From Candidatus Nitrosopumilus sp. (lineage in GTDB: Archaea; Thermoproteota; Nitrososphaeria; Nitrososphaerales; Nitrosopumilaceae): a stretch of 7,434 nt of DNA. Below the pieces are notes generated by a model, which worked only from the letters and a program-made list of their open reading frames with translations, made no database searches and was not told where the DNA came from. A program made the position numbers and the translations under genes. Positions 1 through 5,709 of the stretch are shown in pieces. The stretch lies in assembly GCA_013002265.1 (NCBI GenBank), contig JABDKK010000107.1:1-7434 (forward strand), written 5' to 3'. Position 1 is the stretch's first letter; every line of letters begins with the position of its first letter.

Positions 1-1
1 C

Positions 2-589
2 ATTGTAAGATCAATTGAGAATCCCCTTCATCAAGTAGGGACCGCGGTTATTCTCAAAGGAAGTTTGGCCCCAGAAGGAGCAGTGATTAAAACTGCCGGA
101 GTAGAAATGACAAAATTTACGGGTAAAGCTCGTGTCTTTGATAGAGAAGAATATGCTTTTGATGCAGTCTCAAAGGGGGAAATTGATGAAGGACATGTTG
201 TCGTAATCAGATACGAAGGACCAAAAGGAGGACCCGGAATGAGAGAAATGCTTGCCACCACAGCTGCCCTAGTAGGACAGGGATTAGGTAAAAAAGTAGC
301 TATGGTAACTGATGGAAGGTTTTCAGGAGGAACGCGTGGATTTATGGTAGGACATGTGGCACCAGAAGCGTATGTTGGAGGACCAATTGCACTTGTAAAG
401 AATGATGATGAAATTACAATTGATACTGAAACTAACATTATTGATTTACAGGTATCAGAAGATGAGATGGAAAATAGAAGAAAACAATGGAGTAAACCAA
501 AACCAAATTACTCAACAGGGGCATTAGCAAAATATGCTACACTTGTAGGCTCTGCAGCTAATGGAGCAATTACTACGGCAAATCCCTAG
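2..589 (+). CDS. ilvD: Dihydroxy-acid dehydratase, C-terminal part (5' end outside window)
   Basis: Dehydrates 2,3-dihydroxy-isovalerate and 2,3-dihydroxy-3-methylvalerate to the 2-keto acids in cytosolic valine, leucine and isoleucine synthesis. The frame is open from base 2, giving 195 codons before TAG; the family is usually about 550-570 residues, so roughly the last third is present. The TTG at 65 is internal, because the upstream codons also match the family (NPLHQVGTAVILKGSLAPEG). Strong family signatures follow: VVIRYEGPKGGPGMREML, and GKKVAMVTDGRFSGGTRG, whose GRFSGG serine is the expected catalytic base, then GHVAPEA and GGPIALV. The Fe-S cysteines lie in the missing N-terminal part. 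The C-terminus (ALAKYATLVGSAANGA) is of normal type, so the gene ends intact. No terminator-like T-run follows it. It is convergent with the protease gene to its right. Confidence 0.96.
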   Translation: MVRSIENPLHQVGTAVILKGSLAPEGAVIKTAGVEMTKFTGKARVFDREEYAFDAVSKGEIDEGHVVVIRYEGPKGGPGMREMLATTAALVGQGLGKKVAMVTDGRFSGGTRGFMVGHVAPEAYVGGPIALVKNDDEITIDTETNIIDLQVSEDEMENRRKQWSKPKPNYSTGALAKYATLVGSAANGAITTANP

Positions 590-785
590 ATGAACGATTT
601 ATCCACAATCTTTATAGATCGCAATAAATAATCAGATTCAGAGATAACAGGAAAGAAAAAAGAGATTATGTTAAACGATTACTGTTGTCTACTACAGGCA
701 GATGAACTCAAGATTGTTGTCACATGTTAATAATTCACATTCAAAGCAATAAGATAGATTCGGATCAGCAGAGTAAGTTTTCTCT
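590..785. other. Intergenic stretch after ilvD, no gene seen
   Basis: Non-coding space between convergent ilvD and the protease gene. A 13-codon ORF starts at ATG 590, directly touching the ilvD stop (TAGATG), but it has no supporting signal. No tRNA fold or T-arm motif and no strong hairpin was found by eye. Confidence 0.5.
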
Positions 786-791
786 AAAAAA
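786..791 (-). terminator. T6 run, possible terminator of the matrixin-like gene
   Basis: Read on the minus strand this is GGGACTTTTTTAGAG, about 45 bases past the protease stop codon. Archaeal termination commonly uses T-runs without a hairpin. The run is short, so the call is weak. Confidence 0.3.
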
Positions 792-835
792 GTCCCAAAA
801 CATAGTTTTTGAACCCACAAGTAGAAGTTACAGTG

Positions 836-1750
836 CTAGTATTCTTTCAGTTTCTTGTTTACAAAAAATGCAATCCCCACAAGAACAATTGTAATTATTA
901 TGTAGTTCAAGTAACCAAAAAAGATAGGAGTGTTGCTTATACCTCCACCATACAGGTTTACTACAGATCTCACGTCATAGTCAGTTATTGTGTAAATAAG
1001 ATTGGAAGGCAGAAGGGGGTATACTTGTGGAGTTATCATTACTGAACGAGACCAGAATCTTCCATCATCATCGATGTAAAAGGGTATTTCATCATACATT
1101 CCCTCAAATACGGGATGTCCCAATCCCAACACATGACCAATTTCATGGGTTATTACCATGTCGATGTTAGGATCTATTTTGTCTTTAGAAACAGGATCAA
1201 GATAGAATATGACAACATCAGAAAAACCATACTGGGATAGTGCGGTCTCCCCTCTCACAACCTCTTTACCCAGAGACGGAAACTGTTCAAAAGTTATCGT
1301 TGCATCACATCCGAAATCTTCAAAATGAGAGTCTTTTGAAATAGTACGAAATTCAAAATTCCATACCTCTTTTGTTTCAGTATACTGTTCAATTCGATTT
1401 TGCCAGTTTTTTACTGCCTTGGATGTCTTTTCAAGCAATATGTCACGGGCATTAGGGAATACAGGATCAGAGAAATCTTGAGCACAGAACAAAGGAGATT
1501 TGTTTAACCTATAATCTGGAATGTAAAAATAATTTTCAGAACCAAACTCGTCGGTACCAGAAAATATTCCAAGTCCTGCTATGACTAATGCAAGACCAAT
1601 AATTCCATAGACAAAAAGTCTTTTCTTCTTGGTTTTTTGTTTTTTCATTATTGGGTGTTTTTGGTCGTAATTTTCTTTGTCCTTATCCATCCAATTCCAA
1701 AACTTGTATTCATCATCATTGGAATTATTTGTCCAATCGGTCAAGTGCAT
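836..1750 (-). CDS. Membrane-anchored matrixin-like zinc metalloprotease
   Basis: Predicted surface metalloendopeptidase of 304 residues. The zinc site is HEIGHVLGLGH at residues 202-212, the metzincin pattern HExxHxxGxxH, giving H202, H206 and H212 as ligands and E203 as general base. SVM at 236-238 is a good candidate Met-turn. A lysine-rich stretch (KKQKTKKKR, 36-44) precedes a hydrophobic helix at about 45-64, and a second helix lies at about 277-297 before the tail NKKLKEY. By the positive-inside rule both ends are cytoplasmic and the catalytic domain (about 65-275) is outside. The ectodomain has exactly two cysteines, C89 and C148, which could pair in a disulfide. ATGs at codons 21 (base 1690) and 35 (base 1648) are alternative starts; codon 35 would give a more usual short signal-anchor. 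The substrate is unknown. The fold and zinc site are confident; the assignment to the matrixin family is by motif only. Confidence 0.88.
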   Translation of the reverse strand: MHLTDWTNNSNDDEYKFWNWMDKDKENYDQKHPIMKKQKTKKKRLFVYGIIGLALVIAGLGIFSGTDEFGSENYFYIPDYRLNKSPLFCAQDFSDPVFPNARDILLEKTSKAVKNWQNRIEQYTETKEVWNFEFRTISKDSHFEDFGCDATITFEQFPSLGKEVVRGETALSQYGFSDVVIFYLDPVSKDKIDPNIDMVITHEIGHVLGLGHPVFEGMYDEIPFYIDDDGRFWSRSVMITPQVYPLLPSNLIYTITDYDVRSVVNLYGGGISNTPIFFGYLNYIIITIVLVGIAFFVNKKLKEY

Positions 1751-1766
1751 AGATGTCCATTCGCAT

Positions 1767-1774
1767 ATATTAAA
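1767..1774 (-). promoter_or_regulatory. TATA-like element upstream of the matrixin-like gene
   Basis: Minus-strand TTTAATAT, centred about 20 bases before the ATG at 1750. This is closer than the roughly 25 bases expected for a leaderless start, so transcription might begin inside the annotated first codons, favouring the later ATG at 1690 or 1648. Weak evidence. Confidence 0.25.
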
Positions 1775-1896
1775 GATTTAAGATTAAAATTTCAAAAAAT
1801 GTCATTCATCAGATTTGTGTCATAGAATTCAAATGATTTCACAACCATCAAAACCAACAAAGTAATTCACTGTTGGCTCAGTAGCGGCGCGTTGAT

Positions 1897-1903
1897 AAAA
1901 AAA
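1897..1903 (-). terminator. T7 run, likely terminator of the LLM oxidoreductase gene
   Basis: Minus-strand TGGATTTTTTTATC begins about 20 bases past the stop codon of the upstream gene. The same GGATTTTTTTA word occurs after the DUF922 gene. No convincing hairpin precedes it, as is normal for archaeal termination. Confidence 0.45.
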
Positions 1904-1924
1904 TCCACAGATAGGTGTAATACT

Positions 1925-2779
1925 CTAGAACGAATTTTTGATTTCGCCAATTGATTTTAACTGCTCAAAATATTCCTTCTTTGAGTCCGCCCTTATATCA
2001 CATACCAGATGAGTCAATCCAATTTTTTGATATTCATGTATTTTTGAGATTATCTCATCAAGATTCCCAACCAATCGAAGTCTTGTAGCACCGTCTGCAC
2101 CAGTGTATTGAGATTCAATCTTTTGATTAGCAGCAAAATTGATTCGCAAAGACCAGATAAAATTACTTTTTTTCATTTGCATTATCTTTTGCATTCCCAA
2201 ACCATATTCTTGTGCAGATAGCCCAACTGGATGCCATCCATCACCAATTGATATAACTCGCTTTAATGCACCATTTGACTGTCCTCCAATCAATATTGGT
2301 GGTCCCTTATCGGATACTGGCATTGGTTCACAGGAATAACCTTGCTTTGCATAATAGCCAGCCCACATCTTTCTCATTATGTCAATATTTTCTGCAACAG
2401 TCTTTGTTCTGTTTTTAAAATCATATCCAAGCAAGTCAAATTCTTTTTTGTTCCATCCTATTCCAACTCCAATCACCACTCTTCCGTTTGACAGCGAGTC
2501 CAGAGTTGCAATCTGTTTTGCCAAAACAAGTGGGTTTCTAAGAGGAACTAAGAGTATTGAAGAGCCCAGCTGTACATGTTCAGTAATTGACGCTAAAAAT
2601 CCAAGCGTTGTCACATTTTCAAAAACTCTATTCCAAGGAGTGTCATTTTTTGGAACAATAATGTGATCAGATAACCATATAGAATCTAGTTCTAATTGTT
2701 CAATTTCTAGAGCAGTATCTTTTAGAAAAGACCGAGAAGGCAGAAGCCCATAATTTGAAAGAGAGACGCCTATCTTCAT
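1925..2779 (-). CDS. LLM-class (luciferase-like) F420-dependent oxidoreductase
   Basis: Flavin- or F420-using oxidoreductase with the bacterial luciferase TIM-barrel fold, 284 residues, cytosolic. It starts directly with the first beta strand (MKIGVSLSNYG), which supports the ATG start. Family landmarks in order are SIWLSDHI (33-40), then the long signature around VQLGSSILLVPLRNPLVLAK (69-88) and ATLDSLSNGRVVIGVGIGWN (91-110) with KKEFDLLG (111-118), PILIGGQS (161-168) and GDGWHPVG (179-186). The C-terminal third is somewhat short but complete. Ammonia-oxidising archaea make F420, so F420 is the more likely cofactor than FMN; this is inference from lineage. The substrate cannot be told, and no F420-biosynthesis gene lies nearby. 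It is followed by its own T-run, so probably monocistronic. Confidence 0.92.
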   Translation of the reverse strand: MKIGVSLSNYGLLPSRSFLKDTALEIEQLELDSIWLSDHIIVPKNDTPWNRVFENVTTLGFLASITEHVQLGSSILLVPLRNPLVLAKQIATLDSLSNGRVVIGVGIGWNKKEFDLLGYDFKNRTKTVAENIDIMRKMWAGYYAKQGYSCEPMPVSDKGPPILIGGQSNGALKRVISIGDGWHPVGLSAQEYGLGMQKIMQMKKSNFIWSLRINFAANQKIESQYTGADGATRLRLVGNLDEIISKIHEYQKIGLTHLVCDIRADSKKEYFEQLKSIGEIKNSF

Positions 2780-2800
2780 AACTAAATCAGCAATTAACTA

Positions 2801-2808
2801 GATTTTAG
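2801..2808 (-). promoter_or_regulatory. TATA-like element upstream of the LLM oxidoreductase gene
   Basis: Minus-strand CTAAAATC, centred about 25 bases before the ATG at 2779, which is the spacing expected for a leaderless transcript. There is no Shine-Dalgarno sequence before the start. The match to a TATA box is modest. Confidence 0.3.
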
Positions 2809-2819
2809 ATTTGTGGGGG

Positions 2820-2847
2820 AATGGATAAATTTTGTGAAAAATCCATT
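2820..2847. repeat. Perfect 7-bp inverted repeat in the gap between helicase and LLM genes
   Basis: AATGGAT (2820-2826) and ATCCATT (2841-2847) can pair across a 14-base AT-rich loop. It lies 41-68 bases upstream of the LLM start, beyond its TATA-like site, and about 100 bases past the helicase stop. It could be an operator for the LLM gene or part of helicase termination; on the minus strand a T5 run falls in the loop. Confidence 0.3.
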
Positions 2848-2942
2848 TCACATCTAGCTAACCAGTAAAGTAAGTTGAGTCTCAAAGTCCCAGCTATGAG
2901 AGGTTTCAGGCATAACACATTTACTTTTTTGCGTACTTTAGC

Positions 2943-4628
2943 CTACAGGTTTTCCATTCCTAATACGTCATAGTATGCCTTTGGAATCATCTGTTGTGCT
3001 TTGAAAAATACATTGTTTACTGCAGTGTCAAGAACATATGTTTTTGCCCAATCATCTTCACTTCTAATAGAGCGACCAAACCCTTGAAGTAGTTTTGTAA
3101 GAGTTTTTGAGGTGTACCATAATGGAAATTTATCCATCTTTGCTTTGGTTCTTTTTTCTTTGTAATTAGGATAAGGAACCTTTGCAATTATTTGAAATCT
3201 TGATAAATCATCCTTTAAATCAACGCCTTCCCACAGTGAAGAAGACAACAAGACACCAGTGGGATCAGATGCATGTTCAGAAATTATCTCATCTTGTGTT
3301 TTACCATCCTTGTTATTACTATGACAAATTCTAATTCTTCGTGTATTTTTTGGAGAGAGGAATCTTAGAATTTTTTGACATCTAGGAATAGAAGAAGTAA
3401 GGATCAATCCTCGTTCTGAAGAATGCTCATCTAAGATCCTATCAATGGTTTTGATAACTTCAATCTCATCTTCTTCTGTAGAGCCATAACTGAGTCTTCT
3501 TATGTTTAGTAGATCAATCCTCCTATTTTCAATTTGAAAGGGGGATTTAGGAGCATCAACAAATGCCACATCATCTTTTGCCAGTCCCATATTTTCACAA
3601 AAACTGTTTTTATCTATAGTTGCAGACATGAAGATTTGATACTCAGTTTCAAAGAATGTTTTTGCAAATTTGGAAACATCAATTGGCTTTACAGAAATAG
3701 TTCTGAAATTTCCACTAATATCTCTGATTGGATCATTTACAACAAAATTATCCTTATTATCTGCAATGTCTATCTTTGCTTGGGCAGCCTTGTCATAGCG
3801 ACGCTCTAGTCTGGTAATTAATTCATAGTCAGGTTCGTTTTGAAAAACAGGGCTTTCTTTGATATCTTTGATTTTTTTGGCATATGAATACGCTATATCA
3901 TCGGTCAGTTTTATCATGGAATCTAAATCAGAAAAATCATATTTTTCAGAATTCAAGTTACATTCATCAATCTGTCCACTGAAAATATCAAACCCAACAA
4001 ATTGAATTATTTGGTCTTCGATTTTATGTGCCTCATCAAAAATAGACACTTTTCTATCAAGATAGTCTTCAAAAAGTTTTTTGTTAAATTTCATTATTTG
4101 AAAAAATGCATGGTAGTTCCACAGAGAATGTTTTGCAACTAATGCGTCATATTTTTGCAAATAATAAGTACATGATGAGGAATCTTGGGCTTTATTTTCT
4201 ACCTGCTTAATTGTAGGTTTGAATTTACAAACTTCAATTATTTCTTTTCCATTTTTACTAATTCTCTCTTGACATTGTCCTTTGTCACATGTAAGGCCCC
4301 ATCTCATGGCCCTCCTTGAGTTATCAACATTTTCTGATGACATTAATTTCAAACATGGAAAGTTTTGTTTTCCTTTTACTGATTTTAGAAAAGGAATATC
4401 TTTGACATATTGATCTTGCAAATGTTTAGACGCTGTAACAGTAAAAGAACTATCAAAATAACTTGCAATTGTTGCCCCCACTAGAGATTTTCCAACGCCA
4501 GTGGGTGCGCATAAAATAATTTTTTTATAGCCAGATTTTAGCTCCTGTTCTATTTGACTAATTAGATCCTTTTGAATTTCACGGGGTGTAAATTGTTTGG
4601 GAAATTTTTCTAAAAGAGACAGGATCAT
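2943..4628 (-). CDS. XPD/Rad3/DinG-like superfamily 2 DNA helicase with candidate Fe-S cluster
   Basis: ATP-driven helicase of 561 residues, probably acting on DNA in repair. Motifs in order: a Q-like motif FTPREIQ (13-19); Walker A APTGVGKS (41-48); five cysteines between Walker A and the DEAH box (C92, C114, C119, C134, C153), where XPD-type enzymes bind a 4Fe-4S cluster; DEAH (198-201); an Arch-like helical insertion (about 205-325); motif III SAT (335-337); motif V LLSSSLWEGVDL (460-471); motif VI QGFGRSIRS (515-523) with the arginine fingers R519 and R522. All helicase motifs look intact, so it should be active. Which four of the five cysteines bind iron cannot be read directly. The order of domains fits an XPD-like paralogue as well as true XPD, so no gene symbol is given. 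It is transcribed divergently from the GIY-YIG-like gene. No Shine-Dalgarno precedes the ATG. Confidence 0.93.
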   Translation of the reverse strand: MILSLLEKFPKQFTPREIQKDLISQIEQELKSGYKKIILCAPTGVGKSLVGATIASYFDSSFTVTASKHLQDQYVKDIPFLKSVKGKQNFPCLKLMSSENVDNSRRAMRWGLTCDKGQCQERISKNGKEIIEVCKFKPTIKQVENKAQDSSSCTYYLQKYDALVAKHSLWNYHAFFQIMKFNKKLFEDYLDRKVSIFDEAHKIEDQIIQFVGFDIFSGQIDECNLNSEKYDFSDLDSMIKLTDDIAYSYAKKIKDIKESPVFQNEPDYELITRLERRYDKAAQAKIDIADNKDNFVVNDPIRDISGNFRTISVKPIDVSKFAKTFFETEYQIFMSATIDKNSFCENMGLAKDDVAFVDAPKSPFQIENRRIDLLNIRRLSYGSTEEDEIEVIKTIDRILDEHSSERGLILTSSIPRCQKILRFLSPKNTRRIRICHSNNKDGKTQDEIISEHASDPTGVLLSSSLWEGVDLKDDLSRFQIIAKVPYPNYKEKRTKAKMDKFPLWYTSKTLTKLLQGFGRSIRSEDDWAKTYVLDTAVNNVFFKAQQMIPKAYYDVLGMENL

Positions 4629-4644
4629 TCTTGCTTTTTTGCAT

Positions 4645-4652
4645 TATTAAAA
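4645..4652 (-). promoter_or_regulatory. TATA-like element upstream of the helicase gene
   Basis: Minus-strand TTTTAATA, centred about 20 bases before the helicase ATG. The spacing is shorter than usual; no in-frame alternative ATG lies just downstream, so a short-spaced leaderless start is the simplest reading. It shares the 91-base divergent gap with the plus-strand promoter at 4691. Confidence 0.25.
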
Positions 4653-4690
4653 GGATGAAGGTTCTTGTAATATCCAATATTGCAAACTAG

Positions 4691-4698
4691 TTTAATAT
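4691..4698 (+). promoter_or_regulatory. TATA box of the GIY-YIG-like gene (leaderless spacing)
   Basis: TTTAATAT centred 25-26 bases before the A of ATG 4720, with no Shine-Dalgarno sequence. This is textbook spacing for an archaeal leaderless transcript that begins at the start codon, and it supports the chosen start. Confidence 0.55.
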
Positions 4699-4719
4699 CT
4701 AGTAGGATCTATAATTAGT

Positions 4720-5037
4720 ATGGAATTATTAGAAGATAAAATGAGAGTATGGCTTGAAAGCGCTAAATTTGTAAAGCCACGTTCAGGGGTTTATGTTTTG
4801 TATAATAGAAATAAAGAAGTGTTATTTATCGGACAGACAAATAATTTAGAAGAAACTTTTACAAAATATGTAGATACAGATTTTGAGGGAAATGAGTGCA
4901 AACAAAAAACACAATCATATCAGAGGGTTTTTGCAGATAATCCTAAAGAATTGCAGTTACAACTAATAGAGCAATTCAAATCTGAAACAGGTAAGATACC
5001 CACATGTAATTCTAAGATCCAGTTGGAAACCCATTAA
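4720..5037 (+). CDS. GIY-YIG-fold protein, apparently lacking catalytic residues
   Basis: Small protein of 105 residues, essentially one GIY-YIG domain with a short N-terminal helix. The first strand SGVYVLYNRN (22-31) holds GVY in place of GIY; the second, EVLFIGQTNNL (33-43), holds FIG in place of YIG; near the end KIPTCN (92-97) matches the conserved P-x-Y-N ending of the domain. Aligning by eye to I-TevI and UvrC, the catalytic arginine position (ten residues after the first Y of YIG) is T46, and the catalytic glutamate (E-N-N-L-I in UvrC) is Q79 before LI (82-83). If that alignment is right, the protein cannot cleave DNA and may instead bind nucleic acid or another partner. No zinc-binding or helix-turn-helix domain is attached. 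It is the first of three small plus-strand genes. The fold is fairly confident; loss of activity is inference. Confidence 0.78.
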   Translation: MELLEDKMRVWLESAKFVKPRSGVYVLYNRNKEVLFIGQTNNLEETFTKYVDTDFEGNECKQKTQSYQRVFADNPKELQLQLIEQFKSETGKIPTCNSKIQLETH

Positions 5038-5145
5038 TCAGAATTACACAAATTTACCATTATTTCAGTATTTTAAAAAAAGAACGTGTTATGAGTTATT
5101 TAATTTTCAGGGTTTATGAATGAGGTTTTTGAATGAAAAAGAAAG

Positions 5146-5153
5146 CAATTAAT
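5146..5153 (+). promoter_or_regulatory. Possible TATA-like element of the zinc-finger gene
   Basis: CAATTAAT lies about 26 bases before ATG 5176, the position expected for a leaderless start. The sequence match is weak. GAGG at 5171-5174 sits only one base from the ATG, too close to act as a normal ribosome binding site. Confidence 0.2.
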
Positions 5154-5175
5154 CTAAGATATATGTAATTGAGGA

Positions 5176-5307
5176 ATGCATCAATGCTATTATTGTGAAC
5201 AAATATTCGAATCAAAAGAAAAGCTGTATGAGCATGTTGAGGTCCATTCAGATATTGAAAGAAACAAGGAAATTATGGATAGAAAAAAACAAACAGAAGA
5301 AAAATAA
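5176..5307 (+). CDS. Small single C2H2 zinc-finger protein, 43 residues
   Basis: A 43-codon gene beginning MHQCYYCEQIF and ending in TAA at 5305-5307. It contains one clean C2H2 finger: C4-x2-C7-x12-H20-x3-H24, with the hydrophobic core residues F11 and L17 at the places expected in this fold (C-x2-C-x3-F-x5-L-x2-H-x3-H). The rest is a charged, Lys/Glu-rich helical tail (residues 25-43). A single finger binds DNA weakly, so it may act through protein contacts or as a dimer; this is inference. Short C2H2 proteins of this kind are known in archaea. It lies between the GIY-YIG-like gene and the 93-residue gene, all on the plus strand, with 138-base and 73-base gaps, so co-transcription is possible but unproven. 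Confidence 0.8.
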   Translation: MHQCYYCEQIFESKEKLYEHVEVHSDIERNKEIMDRKKQTEEK

Positions 5308-5369
5308 TCAAACCAAGGCTAAACGAAAAAAATAGAGTAAAAGTCAGAATTTTTCAAATTCAGGATATC

Positions 5370-5377
5370 ATATAATT
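5370..5377 (+). promoter_or_regulatory. TATA-like element before the 93-residue gene
   Basis: ATATAATT lies only 8 bases before the TTG at 5381 but about 23 bases (centre) before the in-frame GTG at 5396. The spacing therefore favours GTG 5396 as a leaderless start over TTG 5381. Confidence 0.3.
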
Positions 5378-5380
5378 ATT

Positions 5381-5662
5381 TTGAGGGTAGATGTTGTGGA
5401 CTGGGTTGAAACGTTATTAAAAAAATCATGTGATAGAACTCTCACAAAGGGAGAGGTACTTCATAGTTTATTTCACATGATCGAAGTAAATGAGAACACA
5501 CTAAACCATATTCAGACAGATAAAAGAGATTTTGGACCAGAACTTGAAGAATTAAAACAAACAGAAATCAGAGATTTGAATTTTCATTTAAAATATTATA
5601 GAAGTTTAGTAAATTTTATCAGTGCAATTACTGAGAATAAAATTATAGAAAATAAATCATAG
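5381..5662 (+). CDS. Uncharacterised small helical protein, up to 93 residues
   Basis: Not recognised. The longest reading starts at TTG 5381. A better start may be GTG 5396 (protein then begins at DWVETLLKK, 88 residues): a TATA-like element lies at the right distance before it, and GAGGGT at 5383-5388 would sit 7 bases upstream as a ribosome binding site. No ATG is available in frame upstream. The protein is predicted from composition to be mostly helical and hydrophilic, with heptad-like stretches (HSLFHMIEVNENTLNHI, 28-44; ELEELKQTEIRDLNFHL, 54-70) and a more hydrophobic helix (YYRSLVNFISAIT, 72-84). One cysteine, no signal peptide, no transmembrane segment. It could be a cytosolic two- or three-helix partner protein. 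It is convergent with the DUF922 gene. Confidence 0.65.
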   Translation: MRVDVVDWVETLLKKSCDRTLTKGEVLHSLFHMIEVNENTLNHIQTDKRDFGPELEELKQTEIRDLNFHLKYYRSLVNFISAITENKIIENKS

Positions 5663-5680
5663 AGTAGAATACACTAATTT

Positions 5681-5687
5681 AAAAAAA
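5681..5687 (-). terminator. T7 run, likely terminator of the DUF922 gene
   Basis: Minus-strand TTGGATTTTTTTAAATT, about 23 bases past the stop codon. It shares GGATTTTTTTA with the T-run after the LLM oxidoreductase gene at a similar distance, which strengthens both calls. Confidence 0.45.
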
Positions 5688-5709
5688 TCCAAAGTAAAAT
5701 ACACAAATA

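Noticed and set aside
31..438. 135-codon ORF on the minus strand
   Set aside because: It is antisense to ilvD, whose plus-strand reading matches its family closely; the minus reading is low-complexity Ser/Thr/Pro.
590..631. 13-codon ORF (MNDLSTIFIDRNK) touching the ilvD stop
   Set aside because: Too short, with no ribosome binding site or promoter and no recognisable motif.
795..830. Minus-strand GGGTTCAAAAAC, resembling a tRNA T-arm
   Set aside because: The stem does not close and no anticodon or D arm is found at tRNA spacing.
809..1045. 78-codon plus-strand ORF
   Set aside because: It lies antisense over the C-terminal part of the matrixin-like gene, which has a clear zinc site and membrane helix.
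1637..1825. 62-codon plus-strand ORF
   Set aside because: Shadow of the N-terminal part of the matrixin-like gene and its promoter region.
2139..2666. Two plus-strand ORFs of 66 and 95 codons
   Set aside because: Antisense shadows within the LLM oxidoreductase gene.
3534..3809. 91-codon plus-strand ORF
   Set aside because: Antisense shadow within the helicase gene, which has all its motifs.
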